Below, in pieces: positions 23,189-33,362 of a DNA stretch of 64,000 nucleotides; position 1 is the stretch's first letter; each line of letters opens with the position of its first letter. Position numbers and translations under genes: made by a program. The notes below the pieces were generated by a model, which saw nothing but the letters and a program-made list of their open reading frames with translations, made no database searches and had not been told where the DNA came from. The stretch covers positions 1,860,001 to 1,924,000 of the forward strand of contig NZ_CADDWH010000001.1 in NCBI RefSeq assembly GCF_902809865.1. Reading direction: 5' to 3'. The DNA comes from Halobacillus sp. Marseille-Q1614 (GTDB lineage: Bacteria > Bacillota > Bacilli > Bacillales > Halobacillaceae).

Positions 23189-23991
23189 TGTTTATACCCA
23201 TCCGCCACAAAAGAATCACTCACCCGCTTCCAGAAAGGAAACGGACGGAACCTCGCGAAGCGGACTCTTTCTTTAGCCACGCGGCACTGAATGGATTTAA
23301 CGTCTTTATACGTTTTCGTAATATGATCAATCATAAATAGAAAGCTTTTATCATTCTTCGGCTTCAATAAGCACGTGTGATGACCCGGCAGAATCAGCGG
23401 AGAGCCTATCGTCCGGAAGACACGATTATTAATGGAGGCCATTTCTGCTATTTGAATCGCTTCTAAGGAAGGATGTAAAATCGCTCCTCCCAGCGCTTTA
23501 TTGTACGCCGTACTTCCCGATGGAGTTGAAATACAAAGACCGTCTCCTCTAAAGGTTTCAAAATGCTCGCCTTTAATTTCAATATCGAGCACCACAGAGC
23601 CTTCAGGTGTCTTAATTGCACACTCATTAAGAGCTAGGTAGCGCGCTTCTTCGCCATCGCCTTTTGGCCTGATGATGACTTCAAGAAGCGGGTATTCCAC
23701 CACCTGGTAGGGGGTGCGGGCAATTTCGATAATCAGTTTTTCTAATTCATCCGGGGTCCAATCCGTATAAAACCCAAGGTGGCCGGTATGTACACCAATA
23801 AATGCCGTTTCATCCAGCCGATGCACATACGTATGAAAAGCTTCAAGAAGCGTCCCGTCCCCTCCGACCGAGATGGCAAGGTCCGGTTCCTTCTCATCAT
23901 ATTCAAGCTTAAATTCACTCAAGTAATTTTTTATTTTTGTACGGATTTCGTTTGATTTCTTATCCCCTTTAGAGAGAATGGCAAACTTCAT
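23185..23991 (-). CDS. nadF: NAD kinase NadF (PpnK), 268 aa
   Basis: The GGDGT motif ([12 protein letters not shown], about residues 43-54) binds ATP, NECA (near 121) and [13 protein letters not shown] (near 157-169) complete the NAD-kinase signature. Makes NADP from NAD. Start set at ATG 23991 (GGAG 9 nt upstream); the extra three codons of the longer ORF begin with an unsupported TTG. Preceded by the alarmone synthetase gene by 26 nt and overlapped by the pseudouridine synthase. Confidence 0.95.
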   Translation of the reverse strand: MKFAILSKGDKKSNEIRTKIKNYLSEFKLEYDEKEPDLAISVGGDGTLLEAFHTYVHRLDETAFIGVHTGHLGFYTDWTPDELEKLIIEIARTPYQVVEYPLLEVIIRPKGDGEEARYLALNECAIKTPEGSVVLDIEIKGEHFETFRGDGLCISTPSGSTAYNKALGGAILHPSLEAIQIAEMASINNRVFRTIGSPLILPGHHTCLLKPKNDKSFLFMIDHITKTYKDVKSIQCRVAKERVRFARFRPFPFWKRVSDSFVADGYKQ

Positions 23992-24017
23992 GTATTTCAA
24001 CTCCTTTGCTGTTGTGT

Positions 24018-24644
24018 TTACTTCTTTTCCCTGCTTTTTTTAACTGTAAATATTTTTTGAGCTTCCTGGATTTCATTTTTTATCTTCGACATTTCTTCAT
24101 CCAGCTGGAAAGCTGCTTCTGCCGCGCTTTGGAGCCTTGCTTTAATTTGCGCAGGGATCTGTCCAGCATATTTATAGTTTAAGGAGTGCTCATTCGTCGC
24201 CCAGAAATTCATAGCCAGCGTTCTGATCTGTATTTCAGCCAGTACAATTTTTTCCCCGTGAATGGTTTCAACGGGATAGCGGATAATGACGTGAAACGAA
24301 CGGTAGCCGCTGTCTTTTTTCTTTGAAATATAGTCTTTTTCTTCGACAATATCAAAGTCATGGCGGTTCCTCAGCATTTCAACGACCGCGTAAATATCAT
24401 CGACGAACTGGCAGACAACCCGGACTCCGGCTATATCCTGAAGCTCTTCTTCAATCTGCTCAGGCTTAATCCCTTTTCTGCGTGATTTTTCAATGATGCT
24501 TGATTTAGGCTTTACCCGTCCTGTAACAAATTCAATCGGGGATTGATCACGCTCATATTCAAATTGTTGCCTCATTCCCTTTAATTTAACCTTAAGCTCT
24601 TCAACTACCTGCGAATAAGGTGCTATAAAAATATCCCAATTCAT
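24018..24644 (-). CDS. sasB: Small alarmone synthetase (RelQ/SasB, YjbM), 208 aa
   Basis: A single (p)ppGpp synthetase domain without hydrolase: [19 protein letters not shown] near residues 35-53, [28 protein letters not shown], and the [23 protein letters not shown] motif near 130-155. Produces alarmones from GTP/GDP; the RelQ family forms tetramers regulated by alarmone binding. Start at ATG 24644 (AAAGGTGG upstream), though the ORF runs to 24680. First gene of the yjbM-nadF-yjbO operon. Confidence 0.93.
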   Translation of the reverse strand: MNWDIFIAPYSQVVEELKVKLKGMRQQFEYERDQSPIEFVTGRVKPKSSIIEKSRRKGIKPEQIEEELQDIAGVRVVCQFVDDIYAVVEMLRNRHDFDIVEEKDYISKKKDSGYRSFHVIIRYPVETIHGEKIVLAEIQIRTLAMNFWATNEHSLNYKYAGQIPAQIKARLQSAAEAAFQLDEEMSKIKNEIQEAQKIFTVKKSREKK

Positions 24645-24804
24645 GCTCTGCGAGACCACCTTTATGTATCCTTCATTCATACATCTTTCATCCTATGTAT
24701 CCCTTGTATTGTATCATATCTACCAGAAATATCTTGACTGAGAATGTTTAATCTTTGCAATTAACATCCTATTTAAATCATAATTAACTATAGAGGTGAA
24801 TCAT

Positions 24805-25380
24805 ATGGCCCAAGAAATTGAAATCGAATTTAAAAACCTTCTGGCTGAAGAAGAGTTTAACACGCTTTATCAGCAATTAAAATTTGAATCAGTTGCACTT
24901 ATTGAACAGACCAACTATTATTTTGAAACGGATGACTTCCGCTTAAGAGAACAGGGAGCCGCCTTAAGAATCCGCAGGAAAAAGGAGACGTGGACCTTAA
25001 CTCTAAAACAGCCTCATTCTGAAGGATTACTTGAAACTCATGATTCTCTAACAGAGGAGGAAGTCAATCAGTGGATCATCGGCCGTCCTACACAGGCTGA
25101 ACACGTAGGCCCCCAGCTTGAAGAGCTCGGTATTTCCTATGAGGATCTTAACTATATGGGATCACTCACGACACGAAGGAAAGAACAGCCCTATAAAAAC
25201 ACGACCGTTGTCTTAGATCACAGTTTTTACTATGGAAAAGACGACTATGAACTGGAGCTCGAAGCTGATTCTAGAGAAACTGGCGAAAAGGTCTTTCAGG
25301 AACTTCTCGATCGTTATCATATTCCACGGAGAAAAACCGATAATAAGATTAAACGATTCTTTCAAGCTAAATCAGATTAG
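24805..25380 (+). CDS. yjbK: CYTH-domain protein (YjbK), 191 aa
   Basis: The N-terminal EIEIEFKN is the ExExK signature of CYTH (CyaB/thiamine-triphosphatase) proteins; further conserved charged residues include RIRRK, LTLKQP, and ELELEAD near residue 150. These tunnel enzymes cleave triphosphates, with metal. AGAGGTG 6 nt before ATG 24805. Starts a plus-strand operon with the globin and spxH genes, divergent from sasB, as in B. subtilis. Confidence 0.92.
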   Translation: MAQEIEIEFKNLLAEEEFNTLYQQLKFESVALIEQTNYYFETDDFRLREQGAALRIRRKKETWTLTLKQPHSEGLLETHDSLTEEEVNQWIIGRPTQAEHVGPQLEELGISYEDLNYMGSLTTRRKEQPYKNTTVVLDHSFYYGKDDYELELEADSRETGEKVFQELLDRYHIPRRKTDNKIKRFFQAKSD

Positions 25381-25434
25381 TTGCCGAGTCAATGGACCGT
25401 TGCTAAAATATATAAACAGACAGGAAGGGATTTT

Positions 25435-25836
25435 ATGCAACCGACACCAGGCACTATATATGAAGCGATCGGAGAGCAGAAGCTCAACGAACTCGTCGAT
25501 CATTTTTATAATTATGTAAGTCAGCATCCTGATCTCATCCCGATTTTTCCGGATGATTTATCAGAAACAAGACGAAAACAGAAACAATTTTTAACTCAGT
25601 TTTTTGGAGGGCCGCCGCTCTATATTCAGGAGCACGGACATCCCATGCTAAGAGCACGTCACATGCCGTTTGCCATCACCCCGACAAGAAGGGATGCGTG
25701 GCTTTCCTGCATGGATAAAGCTCTAAGGGACGCGGAAATCGAGGAACCATACCGAACGGCTATGCTCGATCGTCTGACGATGACCGCCAACCACATGATG
25801 AATACGCCAGAGGATGAGAAAGGAGAATCGTTGTGA
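25435..25836 (+). CDS. yjbI: Truncated hemoglobin (YjbI), 133 aa
   Basis: Group II truncated globin fold: [20 protein letters not shown] (helix B region), PIFPDDL, then [26 protein letters not shown] with the proximal His, and [13 protein letters not shown] with the G-helix Trp. Binds O2/NO through heme; in Bacillaceae it is linked to SpxH, whose gene overlaps it. GGAAGGG before ATG 25435. Confidence 0.95.
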   Translation: MQPTPGTIYEAIGEQKLNELVDHFYNYVSQHPDLIPIFPDDLSETRRKQKQFLTQFFGGPPLYIQEHGHPMLRARHMPFAITPTRRDAWLSCMDKALRDAEIEEPYRTAMLDRLTMTANHMMNTPEDEKGESL

Positions 25837-26720
25837 GCTGGAAAAGCTTAAATAGCTCGAATGAGCAGCCGGGTACATCTAGTGGCTTCTTTGATTTGTT
25901 AAAAAGACCGGTTGAGATGTACGTTTTCATTGATCCGCTCTGCCCCGAATGCTGGTCACTCGAACCAGTTATTAAAAAGCTTACCATCGAATATGGACGG
26001 TTCTTTACTCTCCGCCCGATTCTCAGCGGAAACTTAGCCTCCCTCCAGAAATGTTCTTCAGGAAAGCCGGAGAAGCTTAAGAAAGTCTGGGATAATACAG
26101 CATCGCGCACCGGCATGTGCTGTGACGGTGATGTCTGGATTGAAAACCCGGTTTCTTCCCCTTTAGTTACTGCACTCGCGGTTAAAGCTGCCGAGCTGCA
26201 AGGGAAAAAAGCAGGAATGAGATTTCTTCGTAAGATCCAGGAGTACGTTTTTTTAGAAAAACAGGATATCTCCAATGAAGAAGTGCTCATTTCATGCGCT
26301 GAGAAGAGCCGGCTGGATGTTAGCGAATTTAAAAAAGACCTGCACTCTGAATCTGCCCAAAAAGCCTTGCAGTGTGATATTAAGTTAACGAGAGAAATGG
26401 ACGTCGATTCAGCGCCTTCTATCGTGCTTTTCAATGAATCGGAAGAAGATGCAGGACTTAAAATCACCGGCTCGTACAGCTATGATGTGTATGTAAAAGT
26501 ATTAAAAGAAATGCTCCAGAAAGATCCTAAACCGGCTAAAAAGCCATCCTTAGAGGACTTTTTAAATCATTATAAGTTTGTTGCGAATAAAGAAGTAGCC
26601 GTCGTTTATGACTGGACGGAACAGCAGGCCCGCCGTGAAATGGGCAAGCTCGTATTAAAACAAAAAGCCCGCGAAGTACCGGTTAAACATGGGGCGTTTT
26701 GGGAATATATCGAAGCTTAA
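25833..26720 (+). CDS. spxH: SpxH adaptor (YjbH), 295 aa
   Basis: DsbA-like thioredoxin fold with a CPEC motif ([12 protein letters not shown] near residues 34-45). SpxH is the adaptor that delivers Spx to ClpXP for degradation, so it keeps the disulfide-stress regulon off. GTG start at 25833 overlaps the globin stop; AGGAG lies 7 nt upstream. Its target spx and the Clp adaptor mecA lie 4-6 kb away in this window. Confidence 0.95.
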   Translation: MSWKSLNSSNEQPGTSSGFFDLLKRPVEMYVFIDPLCPECWSLEPVIKKLTIEYGRFFTLRPILSGNLASLQKCSSGKPEKLKKVWDNTASRTGMCCDGDVWIENPVSSPLVTALAVKAAELQGKKAGMRFLRKIQEYVFLEKQDISNEEVLISCAEKSRLDVSEFKKDLHSESAQKALQCDIKLTREMDVDSAPSIVLFNESEEDAGLKITGSYSYDVYVKVLKEMLQKDPKPAKKPSLEDFLNHYKFVANKEVAVVYDWTEQQARREMGKLVLKQKAREVPVKHGAFWEYIEA

Positions 26721-26727
26721 TATCATA

Positions 26728-26769
26728 GGAAGGCGTCACTTCAAGTTATACGCTTAAAGTGGCGCCTTC
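26728..26769 (+). terminator. Hairpin after spxH
   Basis: GAAGGCG-CACTT pairs with AAGTG-CGCCTTC with one bulge around a long loop. The T run is weak, so termination efficiency is uncertain. Confidence 0.5.
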
Positions 26770-26847
26770 TTATGTCTAAACAAGCTTTCATAATTTTCCG
26801 CTTCCTGCATAAGTTTTTATATAAAAACCTGACAGGGAGCGGGGATT

Positions 26848-27027
26848 ATGATGAAAATCAGCTTAGTTATTCTATATATGCTTGCTCTTCTGTTCCTCTG
26901 CGGGCTCCATTTGCTCGCTTTAATGAGGATGTTTCCTATTTATATATCCATTCCCCTGCTGGTCGCAGGATTCTATTTCTTTCCAACGATTGTCTTTCAT
27001 AAGAAAAAGTTCCGCGGTTTCTTATAA
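26848..27027 (+). CDS. Small two-helix membrane protein, 59 aa
   Basis: ORF MMKISLVILYMLALLFLC... with GGGAGCGGGG before ATG 26848. Two hydrophobic helices (about residues 4-25 and 31-50), with a basic end KKKFRGFL, giving a likely hairpin in the membrane. The terminator at 27005-27044 overlaps its last codons. Function unknown. Confidence 0.65.
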   Translation: MMKISLVILYMLALLFLCGLHLLALMRMFPIYISIPLLVAGFYFFPTIVFHKKKFRGFL

Positions 27028-27044
27028 CCTGCGGAACTTTTTTT
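27005..27044 (+). terminator. Terminator overlapping the end of the 59-aa gene
   Basis: AAAGTTCCGC and GCGGAACTTT form a 10-bp stem followed by TTTTT. Confidence 0.9.
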
Positions 27045-27125
27045 GTTTACCTTCCACTGTTAATGTATTTGTTTTATTTCATAAAAAGGGACCCTGCCAG
27101 CTTTCCTCGGCCCCACACGATGTAA

Positions 27126-28931
27126 TTATTTTAATAATTCTTCCATCTCGCCAAGCTTCTGCTCAAATACATCCAGCGCCTCATAGATAGGGTCTTTCGA
27201 AGTCATATCTACCCCTGCACGTTTCAGCACTTCAATTGGGTAATCGCTTGAGCCGGCTTTTAAAAAGCTCTTATATCGCTCAACAGCTGGCTCTCCTTCT
27301 GTCAATATTTGCTCCGCCAGGGTTGTCGCTGCCGCATAGCCTGTAGAATATTGATACACATAGTAACCCATGTAAAAATGTGGAATCCTCGCCCATTCCA
27401 AACCGATTTCTTCATCAATGACGATATCATCGCCAAAATATTTTTTATTTAAATCATAATAGATCTGCGTTAATTTTTCTGCCGTTAAGGCTTCGCCATT
27501 CTGGGCCTGGATATGAATTTCATGCTCAAATTCCGCAAACATCGTCTGACGGAACACCGTACCTCGGAAGCCTTCTAAGAAGTTGTTCAGTAAGTACAGC
27601 TTCTCTTTTTTATCATTTGTCTTCTTGAGCATATAATCATTTAACAGTGCTTCGTTGCATGTAGAGGCTACTTCTGCTACGAAAATCGAGTAGTTGCCAT
27701 AACGGTACGGCTGATTTTTATGAGTGTAGTAACTGTGCAGAGAGTGGCCTAATTCATGGGCCAGTGTAAATAAATTATTCACGTCATCCTGCCAGTTCAT
27801 TAAGATAAACGGGTTGGTGCCGTAATGACCGGAGGAATAAGCCCCGCTGCGTTTCCCTTTGTTCTCCTCCACGTCAATCCATCGGTTAGTAAACCCTTCT
27901 TTAACGATGCTCACATACTCATCACCAAGAGGCTTTAAGCCATCAAGGACAAGCTCCTGTGCTTCTTCGTACGAAATTTCCATTTCAGCATCCTGCACGA
28001 GCGGTGTATACATGTCATACATATGCAGTTCATCAAGTTCGAGAATTTTCTTGCGAACCTCTACATAACGGTGCATCAAAGGCAGGCGCTCATTGACCGC
28101 TTCAATTAAATTATCGTACACAGACTCTGGAATATTATTATTATCCAGCGCTTTCTCGCGAGCCCGCTCATAATTTTTTACAGTCGCGAAGTAATTGTTC
28201 TTTTTCACATTGCAGCTTAAAGTGGACGCAAACGTATTTTTAAATTGACCAAACGTCTCGTACATCGCTAGAAATGCGTTCTTTCTCACTTCACGGTTTT
28301 GCGATTTAAGAAACCCTACATAACGTCCGTGGGTAAGATCGACTTCTTCCCCTTCTTCATTCTTAATCGTCGGGAATTTTAAGTCGGCATTGTTTAAAGC
28401 TCCAAACGTTTGAGATGGACTTGAAGCCACTTCGGAAAATCCGGCTAACAGCCTTTCTTCCTTTTCACTTAACACGTGATCCCGGCGGCGGGTAATTTCT
28501 TTTAACGCATGCTCGTACCCTTTCAAATCATCTAATTCATTGATAAACTGATCCACTTTCCCTTCAGGCAGTGAAAGTATTTCAGGGACAATAAAACTCA
28601 TCGATGAAGCTACTTTTGTATACAGACTTTCTGCTTTAGCATTCATTTCCTGATAGTAGGAGTTCGTGGTGTCCTGATCATTGCGCATATGGGCATACGT
28701 AAAGAGCAAGCCCATCTTATTTGATATTTGATCCTGCAGTTTGAGCAGCTTATAAAGATGAGCCGCTGACTCACCTAGTGTTCCTTTAAACTTTTCAATT
28801 TCAGGCACCATTTCTTTTGTATTTTCTAATTCTTTATACCATTCTTCATCAGTTGCAAAAATTGATTCTAAATCCCAAGTACGCTCTTTAGGCACTTCTT
28901 CTCTTTTAGGCAGCTGTTTCGTTCCCATCAT
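27126..28931 (-). CDS. pepF: Oligoendopeptidase F (PepF), 601 aa
   Basis: M3-family metallopeptidase. The zinc site HELGHSLH lies near residues 384-391, with the downstream Glu in FVAEVASTCNEALL. Full length for the family. It trims oligopeptides in the cytosol; in B. subtilis its overexpression affects sporulation. GAGGAGG upstream of the start (two tandem ATG). Follows coiA in an operon-like order. Confidence 0.96.
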   Translation of the reverse strand: MMGTKQLPKREEVPKERTWDLESIFATDEEWYKELENTKEMVPEIEKFKGTLGESAAHLYKLLKLQDQISNKMGLLFTYAHMRNDQDTTNSYYQEMNAKAESLYTKVASSMSFIVPEILSLPEGKVDQFINELDDLKGYEHALKEITRRRDHVLSEKEERLLAGFSEVASSPSQTFGALNNADLKFPTIKNEEGEEVDLTHGRYVGFLKSQNREVRKNAFLAMYETFGQFKNTFASTLSCNVKKNNYFATVKNYERAREKALDNNNIPESVYDNLIEAVNERLPLMHRYVEVRKKILELDELHMYDMYTPLVQDAEMEISYEEAQELVLDGLKPLGDEYVSIVKEGFTNRWIDVEENKGKRSGAYSSGHYGTNPFILMNWQDDVNNLFTLAHELGHSLHSYYTHKNQPYRYGNYSIFVAEVASTCNEALLNDYMLKKTNDKKEKLYLLNNFLEGFRGTVFRQTMFAEFEHEIHIQAQNGEALTAEKLTQIYYDLNKKYFGDDIVIDEEIGLEWARIPHFYMGYYVYQYSTGYAAATTLAEQILTEGEPAVERYKSFLKAGSSDYPIEVLKRAGVDMTSKDPIYEALDVFEQKLGEMEELLK

Positions 28932-28984
28932 TCATCCTCCTCAGGCAATAAATTCGTCACCCTAAACATTTCTCGATTTTCCAG

Positions 28985-30136
28985 CTAAAATCCTGCCATA
29001 TACGTGGATTTTTTCAAATGGTTTATCACCTTCTCATCCTCTTTTAGAGCTTCCTCCACGTGTTTTGGCCAGTTTATATCCTTTAGCTTAACCCATTTAA
29101 ACGGACTTATTTTTTTTACTATGTTAAATACAGAAAGTGCCGCTAAATATTCTTCAAGAAGATCAGCCTCATAGTCGTTTAGTGCAGACAATTTCATGGA
29201 TGGCGGCACGTAAATTTGTGCCCCAGACGGCCTTTTCATAAAATGATCCACAACAAAACGGGTCTGCCAGATATAAGCGGGTTTTGCGCTTAAGAGCTGG
29301 CTCTTTACCGGCAAATAGCAGAGGCTTGGGATTAATGAAAAGTGCATGCTTCTTAAATAAAGCAGCTGTCTCAGCTGGCGTTCCTCACTGCCCGCGTTCT
29401 TTCGGTAAGTGGTTCGATACCGGGACATCTGCTTAAGCCAGAGGCTGTAAAAGGAAGGATTCTTCTTATGGCAAGCCGTAAAGAGCTGAGTGAATCGAGA
29501 GCTGCTTAAGGGAAAATGGGAGAAAGCGGAGATATTCATAGAAGGAGAAAGACTTTGAAGTGGACTAGCTGTAACAATCGCTCTTTGAGTGACATCAAAA
29601 AAATACAGGAAGTACTGATTGTGGAAATGGTAGTGGAGAACTCTATGGAAGGAATTCGTTTTAAGAAGTGATCGGCCAGAGCGGAAAAACTGGCGGCCGC
29701 CTAACAGCCACAGGGGAAAAATATTCATGGTATGATAACCTTCGCTTCGCTTTTTAACTTCTTCAGGAGAAATGGTTGAGCATTGCAGTTCAAGAACTAT
29801 CCTTTTTTCTCCTATCGTCAGCATCAGATCGGGACGCTGGCTGATATCAGAAAGATAAGGCTCCATCTCAACGCGGTATCCTTGGTGATAAAGCCAGTCA
29901 TAAAGCAATAGCTTACCTTTTTCGTGCACCTCACTTTCTCCTCCTCTCTTGCGAGTGCATAAGCTGCTTGGAAAGTGAGCAAAGTGCGGGGTAGTTAATG
30001 GTCCGGACCTTAGCAGTAAAGCTTCTCGGCAGTCAGGACAATAGAAAGAAGCTTCTTTCTTCATTTGTAATATATCGTCGGGGGCCAGCTGATAAATCGT
30101 TAACAGTTCATCTTTTTCATTAAGGGCATGAAACAT
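28985..30136 (-). CDS. coiA: Competence protein CoiA, 383 aa
   Basis: N-terminal CPDCREALLLRSGPLTTPHFAH near residues 33-55 is the zinc-finger-like CoiA motif, followed by a nuclease-like domain with EVHEKGKLLLYDWLY and RPDLMLTIGEKRIVLELQCS (PD-(D/E)xK pattern: D, E and Q spacing). CoiA promotes processing of incoming DNA during transformation. Same order mecA-coiA-pepF as in B. subtilis. The presence of CoiA, MecA and Med suggests a competence pathway. Confidence 0.9.
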   Translation of the reverse strand: MFHALNEKDELLTIYQLAPDDILQMKKEASFYCPDCREALLLRSGPLTTPHFAHFPSSLCTRKRGGESEVHEKGKLLLYDWLYHQGYRVEMEPYLSDISQRPDLMLTIGEKRIVLELQCSTISPEEVKKRSEGYHTMNIFPLWLLGGRQFFRSGRSLLKTNSFHRVLHYHFHNQYFLYFFDVTQRAIVTASPLQSLSPSMNISAFSHFPLSSSRFTQLFTACHKKNPSFYSLWLKQMSRYRTTYRKNAGSEERQLRQLLYLRSMHFSLIPSLCYLPVKSQLLSAKPAYIWQTRFVVDHFMKRPSGAQIYVPPSMKLSALNDYEADLLEEYLAALSVFNIVKKISPFKWVKLKDINWPKHVEEALKEDEKVINHLKKSTYMAGF

Positions 30137-30235
30137 AAATCACCTCCATCATAATATATTCGACAGTAAACGTGAGAACCCTTTATTCCTAATGGAGTCT
30201 CTCAGAACTCTTCATTTATTTATATACTTTCACAC

Positions 30236-30264
30236 AAAAAAACACACTACATACGGTAGTGTGC
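30236..30264 (-). terminator. Terminator of mecA
   Basis: CACACTAC/GTAGTGTG stem with T7 on the minus strand, directly after the mecA stop. Confidence 0.85.
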
Positions 30265-30969
30265 TTAGTTCGCTGGAAAATGATCTTTCACCTGGCCAAG
30301 TGCCTGCTTGTCAAAGATTGGTTTCCCATATTCCTGCAGTCTATAAATTGTAATCGACGACTCGTGGCCGAACTCCATGAGCTGACTTAAAATATTTTCT
30401 TGGTCGTCATCACTCATATTTTCATCATTGAATTGAATATATAAATAATAGGCATCTTCAAAGTGGAAAAGCTTGTTCTCCACAAATTCTGCTTTTTCAT
30501 CCATATAATGACTCAATTGAATGATATCTTCGAATTCTTTAAAGCGAAGAGTAAATTGCAGAGGTGCGAAATCCTCTTCATCCTCTTCGTCATCATAATC
30601 GCTGTTGTCATGTGAAGTGTCTTCATTAGTATATTTATCGTCAAGTAAGTTCTCTAATTTCTCGTCTACAGGTACATCAATTGATTTACCATCATCACTA
30701 GGGAGTTCGAGCTTTTGCCCGTCTTGGGAAACCTGCGCTTTAGTAACGATCACTTCAAGTCCTTTGTCCATAGCCTGAACCTGAATCCATAGCGGACCGT
30801 CTGCTTGAAAGTTCTCTTGGTCGTTTACTTCATCCATCATTTCCCAGAATAACTGTTCGCTTCGTTCTCGATTATACCAAATTTCTTCGCGGTCGAAGCC
30901 TAACTGTTCAACGTCATGATATGAAACATAAAATTTAACGGTGTTCTCATTAATGCGTTCGATTTCCAT
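30265..30969 (-). CDS. mecA: Adaptor protein MecA, 234 aa
   Basis: The N-terminal domain (MEIERINENTVKFYVSYHDVEQLGF) binds targets such as ComK and ComS; an acidic linker (residues 105-135, rich in Asp/Glu) follows, then the C-terminal domain (LQFTLRFKEFEDIIQLSHYM) that activates ClpC. MecA hands ComK to ClpCP for degradation. The long acidic linker fits the acidic bias of halophile proteins. Confidence 0.95.
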   Translation of the reverse strand: MEIERINENTVKFYVSYHDVEQLGFDREEIWYNRERSEQLFWEMMDEVNDQENFQADGPLWIQVQAMDKGLEVIVTKAQVSQDGQKLELPSDDGKSIDVPVDEKLENLLDDKYTNEDTSHDNSDYDDEEDEEDFAPLQFTLRFKEFEDIIQLSHYMDEKAEFVENKLFHFEDAYYLYIQFNDENMSDDDQENILSQLMEFGHESSITIYRLQEYGKPIFDKQALGQVKDHFPAN

Positions 30970-31252
30970 GTCTCTCTCTCCCTTCTATCATTTAGTAGGC
31001 GGAAGGGATCGTACCCTAAATCGCTTAATATTACCTTACCCCAAAGGTCAAATTCTCAACCATCGTGATGTGTTGCAGCGTAAGGATTGATGTACTTCTA
31101 TTGTATGACAGGAATTCGAAAATGGAAAACAAATTGCTTCGAATCAGCGGATAACTAGAAACCAAGCCATTACTTTTTTCTCTGAGAGGCTGGTGATTTT
31201 TTATTCTAGCTTATTTTTTGAAATTTGTCACTACTTAAAGGGGAGTTTTTTC

Positions 31253-31912
31253 ATGAATTGGGACTTGCTTGAACCTATACTGGTTATTATCAGCATCGAC
31301 ATTATTCTTGGCGGCGACAATGCCGTTGTCATCGCTCTCGCCAGTCGGAATCTGCCTGAAAAACAGCGTAATAAAGCGATCCTGCTTGGGACAGGCCTTG
31401 CCGTGATATGCCGAATCCTCTTAACGATGGTCGCCCTGTTCCTGCTGCATATTCCTTTGCTAAGGCTTGTCGGCGGACTCCTTCTCCTCTACATAGCGAT
31501 TAAGCTGCTGCTCGATGACGAAGACGGTCATGATATCAAAAGCGGGGACAGCTTGTTCACTGCGATAAAGACTATTGTTTTCGCCGATATCGTCATGGGC
31601 TTTGATAACGTTTTGGCAATCGCCGGCGCTTCCCACGGTAATATCACTCTTGTCATCATGGGCCTGCTGGTATCTGTCCCCATTATTATTTGGGGAAGCC
31701 GAATTATTTTATCTTTAATGGAAAAATTTCCAATGCTCGTTTATATTGGTGCCGGAATTTTGGCCTTTACCGCCGCAGAAATGATGCTTGAAGATCCGCA
31801 TGTGAAAGAACTCTCTCTATCGATCGCACCAATACTGCCTGCTGTGCCTGTCCTATTCGTTTTACTTACGGTCAGCATCGGTTATTTCTTCAACCGGCAG
31901 GCGGAGGCAAAA
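31253..31912 (+). CDS. yjbE: TerC-family membrane protein (YjbE), 219-220 aa
   Basis: Seven membrane helices with TerC motifs: ISIDIILGGDNAVVIALA (residues about 12-29) and FADIVMGFDNVLAIAGASHGN (about 110-130), each with the paired Asp-Asn of the metal/ion site. YjbE-type proteins have been linked to manganese export. Start at ATG 31253 with GGGG/GGAG about 9 nt upstream; the longer ORF to 31193 is unsupported. The stop codon lies at 31913-31915. No yybP-ykoY manganese riboswitch was recognised in the 283-nt gap upstream. Confidence 0.88.
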
Positions 31913-31913
31913 T

Positions 31914-31955
31914 AAAAAAGTTCCGGCGGCCTCTTAAGGTCATCGGAACTTTTAT
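31914..31955. terminator. Bidirectional terminator between yjbE and spx
   Basis: AAAAAGTTCCG and CGGAACTTTT pair around a 19-nt loop; T run on both strands. Confidence 0.85.
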
Positions 31956-31961
31956 AATTGA

Positions 31962-32357
31962 TTAGTTGACTAAACGCTGGGCTTCTTTAAGCTGGAATGT
32001 ACGTACGCTTCTTGGAAGGAAGCGGCGGATTTCATCCTCGTTGTAGCCTACTTGAAGACGCTTATCGTCAATAATGATTGGACGGCGCAGCAATCCAGGG
32101 TTCTCTTGAATAAGATCAAACAGATCCTGCATTGGAAGCTGGTCAAAATCGACTTTCAGTTTTTGGAATACCTTAGAACGAGTAGAGATAATCTCTTCCG
32201 TTCCGTCTTCCGTCATTCTCAATATTTCTTTTATTTCATCAATCGTTAACGGTTCAGAAAAAATGTTTCTCTCCGTGTATTCAATGTTGTGCTCCTCCAG
32301 CCAAGCTTTGGCTTTTCGGCATGATGTACAACTTGGTGAGGTATAAAGTGTTACCAT
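31962..32357 (-). CDS. spx: Transcriptional regulator Spx, 131 aa
   Basis: ArsC-like fold with the redox switch CTSC at residues 10-13 ([14 protein letters not shown]) and the [21 protein letters not shown] segment that binds the RNA polymerase alpha-CTD. Spx activates thiol-stress genes after disulfide formation and is degraded through SpxH-ClpXP. The C-terminus (EAQRLVN) ends in Asn like that of B. subtilis Spx, which is needed for ClpXP turnover. Downstream of yjbC-like gene as in B. subtilis. Confidence 0.97.
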   Translation of the reverse strand: MVTLYTSPSCTSCRKAKAWLEEHNIEYTERNIFSEPLTIDEIKEILRMTEDGTEEIISTRSKVFQKLKVDFDQLPMQDLFDLIQENPGLLRRPIIIDDKRLQVGYNEDEIRRFLPRSVRTFQLKEAQRLVN

Positions 32358-32418
32358 ACAGAAACTTCACTCCTCGAAAATTTATTTATGATACATTGTT
32401 GATGATTCTTAAATTAAA

Positions 32419-32434
32419 ATTAGTATAAACTAAT
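32419..32434. promoter_or_regulatory. Inverted repeat in the spx leader
   Basis: ATTAGT-ATAA-ACTAAT, a perfect 6-bp dyad 62-77 nt upstream of the spx start, with a TATACT hexamer inside on the minus strand. Spx promoters in B. subtilis are repressed by PerR and YodB; this dyad could be such a site, but it does not clearly match either consensus. Confidence 0.35.
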
Positions 32435-32620
32435 CTTCATTTATAACTATACCACATTTGTCAACTAAAATCTATAACACATTAAGTAAAAGGCTTTCAA
32501 AACGGTTAAATCACCGTAATTAATGCAATATATTTGTATTTACCACATATGACTGTCCATTAAACTTGTTTTCCATAAAAATTTGTGAAGTATTTTATTT
32601 TCAATTACGGCATAAAAAGT

Positions 32621-32650
32621 GAAAATCCCCACCTGTTTATAGGTGGGGGT
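32621..32650 (-). terminator. Terminator of the yjbC-like gene
   Basis: CCCCCACCT/AGGTGGGG stem followed by ATTTT on the minus strand, 7 nt after the stop. The stretch 32435-32620 otherwise shows only AT-rich leader sequence. Confidence 0.85.
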
Positions 32651-32656
32651 TCTCCA

Positions 32657-33244
32657 TTAGTTATGCTTTTTTAAACCTTTTAGGATATCGTCCGTTTCAC
32701 GTTCTTCATCAATCGTTAATACTTCATCTACCGGCTGGTAAGACTTGCCGTAAAAATCTTTATCTTTGTACGTGTGAATTTCTTCATACATTCTTTTCAT
32801 TTGATCATAGATTTCTTCTTCAGTTGCATCTTCCGGAGACCAATAGAGGATTTCCATTGGGGTAGGTTCGTTTGTTGCCAGTGAACGGCGCGTATAACCG
32901 ATGGACTGGGCATGCTTAAACCCTTCACGCTGGTAAAAGTGCAGTCGTTTAGCAGTATCTGTATCTTCATAGTCTACAGGTTCGACCTCAAGAATGATCG
33001 GTTTTCCTTTAGCTTTCATTTTCTCAATCAATTGATGACCCAGACCCTGACCCCTGGCATTCGCGGAAACGTATACATAGTCGATAAAAATAAAAGATTC
33101 AAACTCTGCATACATTAACACATGATTTTCACCTTCATCTTTGTAATAAACGTCGCTTTTTTCCTTAAGTAAAGTTTCCATGTGTTCTTGTGATTTCATT
33201 TCCTCTACAGGGAAATACTGTTTTAGTTTCTTATACCAACTCAT
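32657..33244 (-). CDS. yjbC: GNAT acetyltransferase (YjbC-like), 195 aa
   Basis: GNAT core with IFIDYVYVSANARGQGLGHQLIEKM (acetyl-CoA loop ARGQGLG near residues 63-69) and KRLHFYQREGFKHA. The C-terminal 60 residues are an acidic helical extension. In B. subtilis yjbC lies just upstream of spx, shares stress promoters with it and is salt-stress-induced. Here a terminator separates the two genes, so the coupling may be looser. Substrate unknown. Confidence 0.88.
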   Translation of the reverse strand: MSWYKKLKQYFPVEEMKSQEHMETLLKEKSDVYYKDEGENHVLMYAEFESFIFIDYVYVSANARGQGLGHQLIEKMKAKGKPIILEVEPVDYEDTDTAKRLHFYQREGFKHAQSIGYTRRSLATNEPTPMEILYWSPEDATEEEIYDQMKRMYEEIHTYKDKDFYGKSYQPVDEVLTIDEERETDDILKGLKKHN

Positions 33245-33332
33245 TGATCTACTCCCTTACATAAGTATATTTTCATTATACCTGATACAGATTTTAAAGT
33301 TAAATATAGACATATATGCCAATATCCACAAG

Positions 33333-33357
33333 AAAAGCACTGATAAACAGTGCTTTC
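33333..33357 (-). terminator. Terminator of the glycosidase-like gene
   Basis: AAAGCACTG/CAGTGCTTT stem with a 5-nt loop, directly after the stop on the minus strand, followed by TCTTG. Confidence 0.75.
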
Positions 33358-33362
33358 TTCGG

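Noticed and set aside
31021-31252. Possible manganese riboswitch before the TerC-like gene
   Set aside because: No yybP-ykoY core motif could be recognised.
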